From contig OZ025716.1 of the NCBI GenBank assembly GCA_964019335.1, forward strand, positions 124,001 to 188,000: a stretch of DNA of 64,000 nucleotides, in the 5' to 3' direction. The notes under the pieces are model-generated. The model made no database searches. It was not told the DNA's origin and saw only the letters and a program-made list of their open reading frames with translations. This document shows, in pieces, positions 18,876 to 28,775 of this stretch (the stretch's first letter is position 1; the number at the start of each line of letters is the position of its first letter). The translations under genes were made by a program, and so were the position numbers. The DNA is from Diplonema japonicum. Taxonomy: Eukaryota; Euglenozoa; Diplonemea; Diplonemida; Diplonemidae.

Positions 18876-21257
18876 ATGTTGTACGTACGAATCCCGCACA
18901 GCAACACCACGCAGGACGTGGAGCTGTCCCCTCACATCCTTATCGGCGACATAAAGAGGGCGGCATTAGAACGGCAAGGACTGCCCCCTGACAGGTTTGA
19001 GCTTGAGGACCAGCACGGCGTCGCATTACAAGACGCAGCGTACCTGGGATCGACAGGCCTGCACAACGGCGAAACGGTCGTGGTACGGCCAACAGAAGCA
19101 GCGAAAGCCGCGTGGTTCCTCGAAGAGAAAGGAGTGAGCTACGACTCAAAAAGCATTGAACGAGCGGTCTCAACTGGCAACATCACGTACATCGTGACAA
19201 TGTGCACGGCCAACAACACACCGGAAAAGGAAGCGAAACGCATCATCCCGGACTGCTACATCGAACGGGCCTGCAGAATGTCCCCTGACGAGGTGACACA
19301 TTCCTTCACATTAGGCGACAACTTAACACCTTTCAACCTGTTCGAGGAAGCACTATCTGTCTCCCTTCTGCCCGGGAAGGTGTACCGCATCATAGCAGAG
19401 TACCTAACAGGTGAAGAAGCAAGAACCGCTGTAATCAACAAACAGGAGATGACAGTAGTGGAGCTGTACGAGAAATCTTTGCAGCACACCCCTGATGACT
19501 ACGATGTACTCTACCGCCTCGCAAGGCTCACCACGAACCAACAAGACCGTCGAAAATTTCTCGTACCTGTAGTGGAACACGCCAAGAGCATGTCGTTACG
19601 CGCCCGTGCTGCCTACAAACTATGCAGAACGATGAGTGAAGGTGAAACGGTTGCTGTGGGAGGCCGAAACATGACAGCGATGAACCTGGTGAAGATCACG
19701 ATAGACAGGTTCCCTTCTTTTAGTGACGCGTACCACAAGCTGGCTTGGTTCGTCGGAGCCAGCCTGTCCGATTCCACAACCTTGCTCAACGGCGACGTTG
19801 TGACCGTTCAGTGGCTTTACACAGAAGCGATACACCGCGACCGAACCTTTGCGTACCCTTTCTGCGCGCTTGCCTCGCGTGTCGGGGGGTCAGACGTTGT
19901 GAAATTGAAAGACGGCCGCAGCATGACCAGCTCTGAACTATACCTCGAAGCCATTCGTCTCGACCCGCACCTTGCCGAATGCTACGTTGGGATCTCACGC
20001 AATCTCAAACCAGGCGAATCAATCACCATCGGAAGCGAACAGTTGTCCGCAGTCGGTTTATGTCTACGGGCTGTGGAAATGGATGTTGCCAACAGCTCAC
20101 CATACGTCCAGCTTGGAGTTCTAATGAACAACGCGACAGATACAATTGAGATAAAGGGTGTTAGCTACACACGGAGGGGGTTGTATTTAAAAGCTCATGA
20201 CGTGACTCCTACAAAACGAACGTGCTCTGCGTTGGCAAGGGACCTCAAGGGCAGCGAGAGCGTGGTGCTTCTGAACGGAGCCGTTGTAACCGCGTTCGAA
20301 CTGTACCTCCACGTGACGGAGCTGTCTCCGGGGAGCTCGTCAGGGTACTACAACGCCGGTTGCTGCATGGGGTACGGCGATGTTCACAAGGGAATGACAA
20401 AGCTCGACATGTTCCTCACCGCTTGGAAGAAATGCAACGGCACCCGAGCAGAGGTAATCCACAACATAGGATGCTGCCTGTCAATGGGCCGCACGTGTCT
20501 CATTGATGGAATTGCTTACGACGAACAAGCAGCGTTTCTCAAAGCGCTTAGCTTAGACATGACGGACCCCGACAGCTACTACAACCTAGCATGCGCCTTT
20601 GACTCCACCGACACCACAATCGATTCCATAACTCTGCCTTCTAATGAAACGGCCACACAAGTTGATCTTCTCCTCACTGCGATACGTCTGGACCCCCATG
20701 TTGCCCCTTACTACGGGAAGCTGGCTACCGTAATGCGAAGGAAGGGTCTTGAGACGATGGACCTCAACGGGGAAGTACTTTCCCGCAAAGCCGTCATCGA
20801 GCGCGGATTTGAACAGAACGACGCATTCAGTGACCCAAGCGTGTTCTTTGCAAGATTCCAGTCGGACGGTGCGAGGGAGGACCTTTTAAAATGCTGCGAA
20901 TTGATTATCACGGAGAACAAGCTGTTCGACCCTACTGTTTTGCCGGATGATCTTACTGTTGAAATCAATGATGTCCTGTATACCAAGGCCGATGTGATCA
21001 AGGTTGCTCTAGGGATGGACCCTTTTTGCGCGGAATATTACTTCGCGCTGGGCGGTCGGGACAATCTGATCAAAGCGATCGAAATAGACCCGTGGCGTGT
21101 GAAGTACTACCGTGCGCTCGCCTTGCTGATCGCCAGCACGGAGGTTCTGACACTTAACGAGGAGAAGCACACAAAGCGTTCTCTTCTCGAGTACGATTGC
21201 TGTGCCCCGTCTGCAGACAGTGTTCGGAAGAAACGCAGGATTTTGGGAACGGAATGA
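18876..21257 (+). CDS. Ubiquitin-like/TPR-like repeat protein
   Basis: The protein has 793 residues. Residues 1-72 have a ubiquitin-like pattern (YVRIPHSNTTQDVEL, IGDIKRAALERQGLPPDRFE, GLHNGETVVVR). Residues about 150-775 hold at least ten repeats of about 46 residues with the core MTSSELYLEAIRLDPHLAEC, each ending Y-x-x-L-A. This is a TPR/Sel1-like helical repeat with an added short beta element (for example TIGSEQLSAVG) between units. Such solenoids bind proteins. The start is the ATG after a GA-rich leader; a pyrimidine tract with AG is at 18,813-18,814. Partner unknown. Together with the first gene it shows a ubiquitin-like-plus-repeat design. Confidence 0.7.
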   Translation: MLYVRIPHSNTTQDVELSPHILIGDIKRAALERQGLPPDRFELEDQHGVALQDAAYLGSTGLHNGETVVVRPTEAAKAAWFLEEKGVSYDSKSIERAVSTGNITYIVTMCTANNTPEKEAKRIIPDCYIERACRMSPDEVTHSFTLGDNLTPFNLFEEALSVSLLPGKVYRIIAEYLTGEEARTAVINKQEMTVVELYEKSLQHTPDDYDVLYRLARLTTNQQDRRKFLVPVVEHAKSMSLRARAAYKLCRTMSEGETVAVGGRNMTAMNLVKITIDRFPSFSDAYHKLAWFVGASLSDSTTLLNGDVVTVQWLYTEAIHRDRTFAYPFCALASRVGGSDVVKLKDGRSMTSSELYLEAIRLDPHLAECYVGISRNLKPGESITIGSEQLSAVGLCLRAVEMDVANSSPYVQLGVLMNNATDTIEIKGVSYTRRGLYLKAHDVTPTKRTCSALARDLKGSESVVLLNGAVVTAFELYLHVTELSPGSSSGYYNAGCCMGYGDVHKGMTKLDMFLTAWKKCNGTRAEVIHNIGCCLSMGRTCLIDGIAYDEQAAFLKALSLDMTDPDSYYNLACAFDSTDTTIDSITLPSNETATQVDLLLTAIRLDPHVAPYYGKLATVMRRKGLETMDLNGEVLSRKAVIERGFEQNDAFSDPSVFFARFQSDGAREDLLKCCELIITENKLFDPTVLPDDLTVEINDVLYTKADVIKVALGMDPFCAEYYFALGGRDNLIKAIEIDPWRVKYYRALALLIASTEVLTLNEEKHTKRSLLEYDCCAPSADSVRKKRRILGTE

Positions 21258-21405
21258 GCAAACAAAAAAAGAAAAAAAAAAAAAGAATGTTTCATAGTAA
21301 TTTTTTTTTTTTAAAAAATAAAAATAAAAATAAAAAAGTAGACACGACTAACTTCCTTCCCCCCAGCCCAATTATACTATCCAAAGGGGGGGAAAAAAAA
21401 AGTAC

Positions 21406-21440
21406 TGTAAATCTCTTAATTTTCTTTTGAGAGATTTACA
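21406..21440 (+). promoter_or_regulatory. Perfect 11-bp hairpin upstream of the GNAT gene
   Basis: The arms TGTAAATCTCT and AGAGATTTACA are perfect inverses around a 13-nt loop, 62 bp before the ATG. It could be a 3'-end signal for the gene before, or a leader structure for the next one. The function is not shown. Confidence 0.4.
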
Positions 21441-21501
21441 CCATTTTATACTTTTTTTTTTTCGTGCGTGAGGAAAAAAAAAAAGGAGGGGGGGGAAAAA
21501 A

Positions 21502-21957
21502 ATGTCTGTCGAGATAGTTCAGGTGAAAGGGAAAGCCGCAGTAAAGATAATTGAGCAGATAGAACAGCTTGAGAAGAAGGTGTTCCCGAAACATGAGGTG
21601 ATGGACGTCGCACGCGAATCGAAAAAGCGAAACGTGGTGACCCTCGCAGCTGTAGAGGGCGGTGCGGCAGTTGTAGGGTACTTGCTTTTCTGCGTGCGTG
21701 ACTCAGCTGCTGATCTCATTAAGCTTGCGGTCTCCACCGAAAAACGAGGACAGGGCATTGGTGACAGCTTGCTAGCTACCTCACTCACATACATGGTAAA
21801 GCAACGACTGACCGCATGCAAACTGCACGTGGCAGCTGAGGGCCGTACACCTGCCCAGTCCCTCTATGCGAAACACGGTTTCGTAACTAAGCAAGAGATT
21901 CCCTCTTACTACAGGGAAGGGAGGTCGGCGGTAGTGATGGAAAAAAACCTTTTGTGA
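21502..21957 (+). CDS. GNAT-family N-acetyltransferase
   Basis: The protein has 151 residues, the usual length of a single GNAT domain. Motif A is LIKLAVSTEKRGQGIGDSLL, where R-G-Q-G-I-G binds the acetyl-CoA pyrophosphate. Motif B follows with AQSLYAKHGFVTKQEIPSYY, and the end VMEKNLL is typical of protein N-acetyltransferases. It moves an acetyl group from acetyl-CoA to an amine; the substrate is unknown. The start is the ATG after a G/A leader. Confidence 0.85.
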   Translation: MSVEIVQVKGKAAVKIIEQIEQLEKKVFPKHEVMDVARESKKRNVVTLAAVEGGAAVVGYLLFCVRDSAADLIKLAVSTEKRGQGIGDSLLATSLTYMVKQRLTACKLHVAAEGRTPAQSLYAKHGFVTKQEIPSYYREGRSAVVMEKNLL

Positions 21958-22191
21958 GCGGGGGGGGGGGCGGGGGGGCGTCCCCTCCTCTTTTTTTTTC
22001 TTTCTTTTAGGCCCCACGTTGACACAGGAGCCGTTTCGCACACCGATCGTAGAAAAAAAAAAGAAAAAAAGTTATTATCAAGTTTTTTTTTTTCCTTTCC
22101 TTTGAAAGCATGGGCTAATGAAGCAACGACGAAATGGGAACCTGCTCTCGGAGGAAGAAGGGGTGGAGTTGGGGGGAGGGATGAAACAAAA

Positions 22192-22899
22192 ATGAAAGGT
22201 GACGGTCTCAACCTCCTTGCAAAGGCTTCTGACACAGAGAGGCCATGGCTCACACTATTCCTCGACACACCGCTCCTGCACACCATAGGGTACGGCGATC
22301 TGTGCTGGAAGCAGAGCAACAAGCAGCGCACCAAGCTCAACAACCTTCAAAGCAATCAATTTAGCAAATCGCTATCGACCCATGAGAAATGGTCCATTGA
22401 AGAGAGCGAGACGAAGTGCACAACATGGCTCCGTAGAAGCGACGAAGTGGTGTGGTTCAACAGCCTTTCGGTGGGCCAACGGGCTGTTCAGGTCTCGAAA
22501 CTCAGGGAAACCAACACCATTAAATCAGAATGGACACCCCAGCCCGCAAGGATGCACCATGTAGCAACAGGGCCCGAAGTCGGTGGTATGAAGCTCTCTG
22601 CGCTCATGGGCCTGCAGCGTGAGAGGATGAAAAGCTTGCAGCAGATCTTCTCCTGCCCACGGTCCCCAGCAGTAGTAGAGGCCTCACCCCACCACCCAAC
22701 CCCCCCACCACGACCCAAAACCAGGCTACGGGGTGTGTACCCCGGGTTCAGGAAAGCTAACGTGGTCTCCGCTTTACCGTTTATCAACACCACTTCTGTG
22801 ATGACGTTGATACCCTCGCCGCCACGCAACCCGCCGACGAGGAGCATCGTGGCACTGCCGTGCCATAGAAGCTCAAAACGAACGGTGAAGGGGGCGTGA
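22192..22899 (+). CDS. Uncharacterised protein
   Basis: The protein has 235 residues from ATG 22,192; the open frame reaches further up only through a TTG. Basic and Ser/Thr/Pro-rich, with a proline-rich block near residue 165 (HHPTPPPRP). No TM helix, signal peptide or known motif is seen. A clear pyrimidine tract with AG at 22,009-22,010 lies upstream, which supports a real transcript. No family recognised. Confidence 0.5.
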   Translation: MKGDGLNLLAKASDTERPWLTLFLDTPLLHTIGYGDLCWKQSNKQRTKLNNLQSNQFSKSLSTHEKWSIEESETKCTTWLRRSDEVVWFNSLSVGQRAVQVSKLRETNTIKSEWTPQPARMHHVATGPEVGGMKLSALMGLQRERMKSLQQIFSCPRSPAVVEASPHHPTPPPRPKTRLRGVYPGFRKANVVSALPFINTTSVMTLIPSPPRNPPTRSIVALPCHRSSKRTVKGA

Positions 22900-23013
22900 A
22901 AAAAAAAAAAAAACTTTCTTTTTTTCTTTTTTTTCAAACGGTGAGATATTTACAAAACTTACAGGGGGAGGGGACACAAAAAAAAAAAAAAAGGGAAAGC
23001 CAAAAAAAAGAAA

Positions 23014-25338
23014 ATGCCGTATGCGCTTTGCTGTCCTGCACAGCAACGTGACGCGTGTCACCGTTTGCTGCTGGAACAGTTCAATCAACACAAGGAAGGT
23101 GAGGTCGATGCTGCTTGGCGTGACGCCTACGCCGACGCAGAAGAACTCATTCGATGCAGCAAATCCGTTCAGAACGACGAGGAAACCCCTGTCATGTTCC
23201 AACAAAAGTGGGAACGATCCGTTGTCAAACCAGCAGAGGCGTTCTGCGCTCAAATGAAACTACTGCAAATGTCCTGGAGCCCGCTGTGCCAGTCCCTGGG
23301 ACAGTTCGAGAAGGAATGCTTAACCCCCTCCATGGACACGGAGTACTTCGACGCAACACAATCAATTCTATCTAAAGTAATACACGATCACTACAGGGGG
23401 TTGTTACAGCTACAAGTCTTTCAGTACTGGCACAGGGCGTTGTATGACATGTGTTTAACACATTTATCAGAGGAAAACGTTCTGATGTTGCGTGGAACGA
23501 AATGGTGGCGTTGCGACGCTGCGACCATGTTCTTTGATAGGAAAGCTGCCGTGACTCAAATGTCGAAGATTGTCGATAGGTACGCCAAGTTCAAGTCCAG
23601 AACAACTGGGTTCCGATGCAAAATCGAGGAAGCCGAAGCGGAACTGTCAAAACGTCGTGTTGCCCGGCCGCCTTCGCTCACGGACATGTGGTTATTCGGG
23701 ACTTGCTGCGGGATCGTGGTGTCAATGGGATCCATTTTGCTATTCGTTCTCTTTTTCTCGAACCCTCACCCGGCTTACAACCCAGACGTCCACCTATGGG
23801 GTGTTCTACCATACTTTCGTGGATATCTATTGATATACCTAACAATATGGTGCTGGGCAGGGGCTGTGTACCACATGGAAACGTACCGCATTAACTACCC
23901 GTACCTGCTAGGTCTCGTGGGGTCCACGATCGGCGCCATTCAAATCGCGAAGATTGCGGCGTTTCTTACTGCGTTGTGGACGTTTTGTTTCACGTTTTAT
24001 ATAGCGTCTGCGAAGTGCGCGTTGGATTTCTTGCCGTTTGTCGACAATCGGTGGTACATTCTCGTCAATGCGGTGGGGCCTGTGTTGTTCCTGATGATGC
24101 CCGGAGGGTGTTTCGAGGGCAACACGCGGTCTTGGTTTTTGAAGACAATCCTCCAGGTGTTCTCGACCCCGTTCATCCCTGTTACCTTCGCCGCGAATTT
24201 TCTCACGGATTACCTGACATCGATGGTCAAACCCTTGCTCGATATTATAACCACCTGGGAGGCGATCTTCTCCGGAACGATCCTGTCGGAGTCGCAGGTG
24301 GCGTCGAAACCTGTCCTCACCCCTGTTGTGATATTACTGCCGCTCTTGTGGAGGTTGATGCAGTGCCTTTCCAAGTCGTTTTCGGTGTTCGCCCCTGTTC
24401 AGGTTGTACCGCAAGTGTGTTTAGGCGGACGACCACACCCGCTTATAGGGAGGTGGAAAATCTCGGGAGCATCAACCACCCTCACAATTACTGTCACGGA
24501 AAGCAAGCAGTTAACGCTGCAAATCCACGATGACTCATACGTCCTTGTAAGGGAAACCGACAGACATTACAGCTGCCTAGTGGGAGGCACGTGTGAAAGG
24601 GAACTCGCGCTCTCTGTTCTGTCGAACAGCGAGCTGGCCGTCACCTACGTGAAAAGCAGAACGCCGCTGGAAACGGTTACCAAGACCGCGAAGAAGTGTG
24701 TTCCCAAAGCCTTCATAGTGTGGCCGCACGGGATGAACGCTCTAAAGTACGTAGTGTCACTGCTTCCTGTCATCCTGACGCTTCTGTCCGACTTAAGCCA
24801 GAATGTGTATGTTTTCCTGCTTTTAGTGTCAACGTGCTACTCGTTCCTTTGGGACGTCTTCATGGACTGGGGTCTGTGGAAGAACGACACATTTCCAGGT
24901 AAGGATCTCGTCCCGTGGTACTTCGGGTTGGTGTGGCGAAGGACATCCTCGGGGACCGTGGATACCGGTCACAAAGTTTTTTACTACACCCTTGTAGGGT
25001 GCAACTTTATTGGTAGGTGTGCTTGGGCGGTTACTCTTGTATCGGATCTGCATCTGGTGGGGATTAGCTCGCTTGGGAACGCTGAGCTTGTTATTTTGCT
25101 GGCCTCGTTGGTAGAGGTCCTTCGTCGGTCCATCTGGGCGCGCCTCCGTCTAGGGCACGAGCAGGTGGCAGACGTTGGGAACTACAGGCATGGTGATGGG
25201 TACCGCGACGTCCCACCGTTGATATCCAAGAAGACCCCATGGACGACACCCAAGGGCTTCACCGTGCTGCAGAAGCTTAAAATCGGGTCCACAGAGTTTG
25301 CGGAACACCTCGAAAAACAACAGGAAAAAACGTATTGA
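23014..25338 (+). CDS. EXS-domain membrane protein (XPR1/SYG1-related) with an inserted soluble domain
   Basis: The protein has 774 residues. Residues 1-215 are helical and soluble but lack the SPX signature I would expect for XPR1. About eight or more TM helices run from about 225 to 690. EXS features include ANFLTDYLTSMVKP (about 394-407), YSFLWDVFMDWGLW (about 608-621) and GHKVFYYTLVGCNFIGRCAW (about 651-670). Between them, about 470-560, lies a beta-rich soluble insert (RWKISGASTTLTITV ... ELALSVLSNSELAVTYV). EXS proteins export phosphate (XPR1) or sort Golgi proteins (Erd1). Phosphate export is the likelier role, but loss of SPX would change control by inositol pyrophosphates. AG acceptor candidate at 22,963-22,964. 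Confidence 0.75.
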   Translation: MPYALCCPAQQRDACHRLLLEQFNQHKEGEVDAAWRDAYADAEELIRCSKSVQNDEETPVMFQQKWERSVVKPAEAFCAQMKLLQMSWSPLCQSLGQFEKECLTPSMDTEYFDATQSILSKVIHDHYRGLLQLQVFQYWHRALYDMCLTHLSEENVLMLRGTKWWRCDAATMFFDRKAAVTQMSKIVDRYAKFKSRTTGFRCKIEEAEAELSKRRVARPPSLTDMWLFGTCCGIVVSMGSILLFVLFFSNPHPAYNPDVHLWGVLPYFRGYLLIYLTIWCWAGAVYHMETYRINYPYLLGLVGSTIGAIQIAKIAAFLTALWTFCFTFYIASAKCALDFLPFVDNRWYILVNAVGPVLFLMMPGGCFEGNTRSWFLKTILQVFSTPFIPVTFAANFLTDYLTSMVKPLLDIITTWEAIFSGTILSESQVASKPVLTPVVILLPLLWRLMQCLSKSFSVFAPVQVVPQVCLGGRPHPLIGRWKISGASTTLTITVTESKQLTLQIHDDSYVLVRETDRHYSCLVGGTCERELALSVLSNSELAVTYVKSRTPLETVTKTAKKCVPKAFIVWPHGMNALKYVVSLLPVILTLLSDLSQNVYVFLLLVSTCYSFLWDVFMDWGLWKNDTFPGKDLVPWYFGLVWRRTSSGTVDTGHKVFYYTLVGCNFIGRCAWAVTLVSDLHLVGISSLGNAELVILLASLVEVLRRSIWARLRLGHEQVADVGNYRHGDGYRDVPPLISKKTPWTTPKGFTVLQKLKIGSTEFAEHLEKQQEKTY

Positions 25339-25545
25339 GGCTATACCAGCTAGCCGGCAGCACTGATATATCGGTTTTCTTCTTTTTTTTTTTTTTTTAT
25401 TTTCTGCACGAATAGACAGTTTCTTGTTGCAAGGGCGCCAACCAAACACCGCTTTTTTTTACCTTTCTGTGTCACCTATGTAATCTACGAACAGGTCGGG
25501 GGGAGGGGGGAGGGGGGGAAGAGAGGGGAAAAAAAAAAAAAAAAA

Positions 25546-26856
25546 ATGGGCTTTGCATCGGGGGCATCCTCTGTGTCTTACAGGGAGCCGTCAAAAAGGC
25601 ATCCTGAGACCTCATCTGAATGGTTCACGTACATTCTGACAATGTGTTTGGGTGTGGGGAGCTGGGTGACTATTAACGGCGTCTTCCAACAACTGCCCAT
25701 ATTGGTGGACCAACCGGAAGGGTGGTCGCTCCCCAGCTACATAACGGTGGTGATCCAGCTAGCCAACGTGGGACCGCTTCTCTTGCTAGGAATGCAAAGG
25801 GCAACGGGAAGCGATCTAACTACAGGAGGCGTCATTTCCGGCTTGCTGATCAATATTTTATCTATGGCGCTGCTGGCCACCGGTGCGTGGAGCACCACAA
25901 TGAACATAGCAGGCTCAGAACACAGTGTTGTGTTGCTTGCTTTGATATTCACGGCATCGTCAGCGGATTGCTTGTCTTCGGTGACATTCTGGCCGTTTAT
26001 TGCTTTGTTCAAACTGGATTACCTGTACACATCATTGTCTATAGGGGAAGGATTCTCTGCTGTGCTCCCTGCGATTTTGTCGTTCATACAACAGCCTGGA
26101 AATGACAATCCATTGTTTTCTGCGAATCTTTTCTTCATGCTGTTGGGGGTCATGATGACCGGGGTTGGTTTTGCATTCGGGCTGCTTGTTGCTCGAGTAC
26201 CCGTTCAGTTCGAAATTGACGACGATGACCGGACCGAATCTATTGTGTGTACTGATGATGAAGGATGCGACAGGGCTACGCTGACAATGCTTAGCGGTGA
26301 TGGTGGTGATGATGATGATGATGGTGGTGGGGGTACGGTGATATTTCCTTTTTTCATGCTGTTCTCATGTTCGTTTCTTCAAAACGGCGCGTTGCTGTCG
26401 ACACAGACGTTTACCACGCAGCCTTACAGCAATGTTGTCTATCAGGTCGCGCTGTCTCTTTCCATGTTTATCGAGCCTATCGGGTCTGCTTTGGCAATAT
26501 TGTATCCGTCTATTTTGCCGAAGGAACAGTTATATTGGTTGAGTGCTGTTCTTTTGTGTACAGGGTACCAGCTTGTTCTAGCAGGATTGTCGCCGAATCC
26601 TCCTTTCAGAGGGTCGTTTTTGGGGCCTTTTTTAACAGTTGGAACGTCAACGGTAGCTTCCTTCGTTATTTCGTATCTTAAGACAGTTGCAATGTTGTGG
26701 TTGAAGCGATGCGTGAATGGTGGGGAGGTGCAGGGTGCGATGCAGAGGGCGGGCGTTGCGATCCAGCTCGGGTCTTTTGTCGGGGCGTCGCTGTTCTTCC
26801 TCCTCATCGTGGTGCTGCAAGTTTTCGAAGAAGCAAGCGGGAGCGGAAGCTGGTGA
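25546..26856 (+). CDS. SLC52-type riboflavin transporter
   Basis: The protein has 436 residues and about 11 TM helices. The N-terminal run LGVGSWVTINGVFQQLPILV then PEGWSLPSYITVVIQLANVG matches the SLC52 (RFVT) signature. A long cytoplasmic loop (about 222-262) is rich in Asp and Gly, encoded partly by a GATGATGG microsatellite. Family members carry riboflavin across the plasma membrane. The gene starts directly after an A-run; a pyrimidine-rich stretch with AG lies at 25,493-25,494. Confidence 0.82.
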   Translation: MGFASGASSVSYREPSKRHPETSSEWFTYILTMCLGVGSWVTINGVFQQLPILVDQPEGWSLPSYITVVIQLANVGPLLLLGMQRATGSDLTTGGVISGLLINILSMALLATGAWSTTMNIAGSEHSVVLLALIFTASSADCLSSVTFWPFIALFKLDYLYTSLSIGEGFSAVLPAILSFIQQPGNDNPLFSANLFFMLLGVMMTGVGFAFGLLVARVPVQFEIDDDDRTESIVCTDDEGCDRATLTMLSGDGGDDDDDGGGGTVIFPFFMLFSCSFLQNGALLSTQTFTTQPYSNVVYQVALSLSMFIEPIGSALAILYPSILPKEQLYWLSAVLLCTGYQLVLAGLSPNPPFRGSFLGPFLTVGTSTVASFVISYLKTVAMLWLKRCVNGGEVQGAMQRAGVAIQLGSFVGASLFFLLIVVLQVFEEASGSGSW

Positions 26857-27075
26857 AGAATTTTTTTTTTCCCCCCCCTAGAAAGTACATTGTTAGATTA
26901 TATAATTTTTTTTTTTTTTTTGCGGTTGAGAAACTTCTTGGCAGTGAAAGTGGAACCACTGGCATTTCTTTCTTTTTTTTTTTTTTTTTTTTTTTTTATA
27001 TTTTACCCCCCTCCGAATGATATATACCCTGCTCAGTATAGCAGCATTCATATTAAAATCATGTTGACGGATTTC

Positions 27076-27111
<36 letters not shown>

Positions 27112-27400
27112 GGGTTCCTATTGTTTAAACCGCCTTTTTATTTTATTTTTATTTTTTCACGTGTGAAATCAGAAAGCATCTGATTTTTTTATTTTTATTT
27201 TTTGTTGCTTCTTGGGGGGTGGTCTTCAAGTTGATCTCCCCTTTCTTCTTGTTCAGAGAGCCCCGTGGGGGATTTCGTTTTTTTTTTTTCTTTTTTTTTT
27301 TTCCAAATTCTTTTTTCAAAAAAAAAAAAAAAAAAAACACACACACAGGAGTAGGAAAAAAAAAAAAAAAAAAAAGAGGAGAAGAAAAAAGGAAAGGGAG

Positions 27401-27431
<31 letters not shown>

Positions 27432-27451
27432 AAAAAAAAAAAAAAAGAACA
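26857..27451. other. Homopolymer-rich spacer
   Basis: Poly-T runs of 15-27, then poly-A runs, up to the cyclin start. A CACACACAG sequence at 27,339-27,348 is the acceptor-like AG. No gene supported. Confidence 0.6.
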
Positions 27452-28102
27452 ATGGCCGGCGTACCCAGCCGAAAATCGTACAACGATGTTGGCAAGCTGC
27501 CGAGTTACACCACCGCCCTTCCCGGGATCTCGGAGTTGCTTAATAAAATGGTCACGAAAGGGGACGGGAAATCAAGGGGAGGGGAACGGACGGCCTTCGA
27601 TGGGAGCAAGCCCGCACCGGTGTCGATTCAGGATTACTTAATTAGAATGTGCAAGTATGGTTATTGCAGCCCGGAGGTGTTCATTTGCCTTGTTATCTAC
27701 CTGGGTCGTATCCGTGCGAAAATGGGGACGAATTTCACTTCTTACAATATTCATCGGCTCCTCTTAACTGCTTTTGTAGTTGCTGCCAAGTTGAGGGATG
27801 ATACCTACTATTCGAATAAGTACTATGCCTCTATTGGGGGTGTTACGCTGCAGGATATGAATAAGATGGAGCAGAGCTTCCTTAGATATACCTCATGGGA
27901 ATTGCACATCAGAAAATCGGAGTACGACCAGTACTTCGCTGCGATGCACTCCTCTTCAAAGCCTCGCGCCTCGCCGACTTCCTCCCCGTCTTCGAAAACA
28001 GCTCAACTCACCTCCACAACCTCCAGCACCGCCGCCACCACCCCGCAGCAACAACAGCATCAGCAGAGCAAGTTAGCAAAACTTAATCAACCGAATTATT
28101 GA
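27452..28102 (+). CDS. PHO80-like cyclin
   Basis: The protein has 216 residues. A cyclin box covers about 45-165: VSIQDYLIRMCKYGYCSPEV, FICLVIYLGRIRAK, YNIHRLLLTAFVVAAKLRDD and NKYYASIGGVTLQDMNKMEQ followed by SFLRYTSWELH. This is the PHO80/P-type cyclin pattern also used by kinetoplastid CYC2-like proteins. The tail is Ser/Thr-rich and then Gln-rich (PQQQQHQQ). It binds and activates a cyclin-dependent kinase; which one is unknown. I chose ATG 27,452, because everything upstream is translated homopolymer. Confidence 0.85.
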   Translation: MAGVPSRKSYNDVGKLPSYTTALPGISELLNKMVTKGDGKSRGGERTAFDGSKPAPVSIQDYLIRMCKYGYCSPEVFICLVIYLGRIRAKMGTNFTSYNIHRLLLTAFVVAAKLRDDTYYSNKYYASIGGVTLQDMNKMEQSFLRYTSWELHIRKSEYDQYFAAMHSSSKPRASPTSSPSSKTAQLTSTTSSTAATTPQQQQHQQSKLAKLNQPNY

Positions 28103-28105
28103 AGT

Positions 28106-28140
<35 letters not shown>

Positions 28141-28596
28141 ATTAGAATTTTTTTTTTCCCCCTCCCGTTTTTTTTTCTTTTTTTTCTCCCCTCCCGTCCA
28201 CCCTTCGTTTTGATGATTTTTTTTTTTTTTTTTTTTTTGGTTAAAACGCTTTTGTTTTTCGGTAACTTTTTTTTTTTGTTTTGGTGAAAAAAAAAAGTGA
28301 CATAAATGAGAACAAGGGGCGCGTCTCATAAAGACCTCCTTAACTCATTTTTTTCTTCTTCTTTTTGTTGTTTTGGTAAAAAATCTTTTTTTTTTTTTTT
28401 TCGCACAAAAAAAAAAAAAAAAAGTTACTGGGAAAAAAAACGTTGTTTTTACCTGCTTTTTTTTTATTATTTTTGAATGAATATATCTTAAATGAGTGAA
28501 TCATCTAACCCATGCATGTCCTTTTCCCCCCTCGTTAAAGTTGCAGAAAACGCGAGTTCTGAGCAGGTCTGTGATGCTCATAAAAAAAAAAAAAAA
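28103..28596. other. Homopolymer-rich spacer
   Basis: Poly-T, then mixed A/T runs, ending in the A-run in which the tyrosine-recombinase element sits. No gene supported. Confidence 0.6.
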
Positions 28597-28610
28597 ATAA
28601 TAACTATTTA

Positions 28611-28731
28611 TTGCCAACAAATAATGAGTCATAATTTAACTCGAGTTCCCGAATTTTTTGCACGAGGGCCCGCAGGGCCCGAGTGCAAAAAAACGGTAAC
28701 GAGAGTTAAATTATGGCTCATTTGGCGGCAA
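28611..28731 (+). repeat. Terminal 121-nt hairpin of element c1
   Basis: The outer arms are TTGCCAAC and GGCGGCAA, the middle has ATAATTTAACTC against GAGTTAAATTAT, and the inner stem GAGGGCCC / GGGCCCGAG closes on a GCA loop. It is mostly paired along its length. The same structure, with other bases, is in copy c2. Confidence 0.8.
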
Positions 28732-28775
28732 GTAAGTCGTTTTATTTCACTCTTCGTCATTTGAGTCACTCACTC

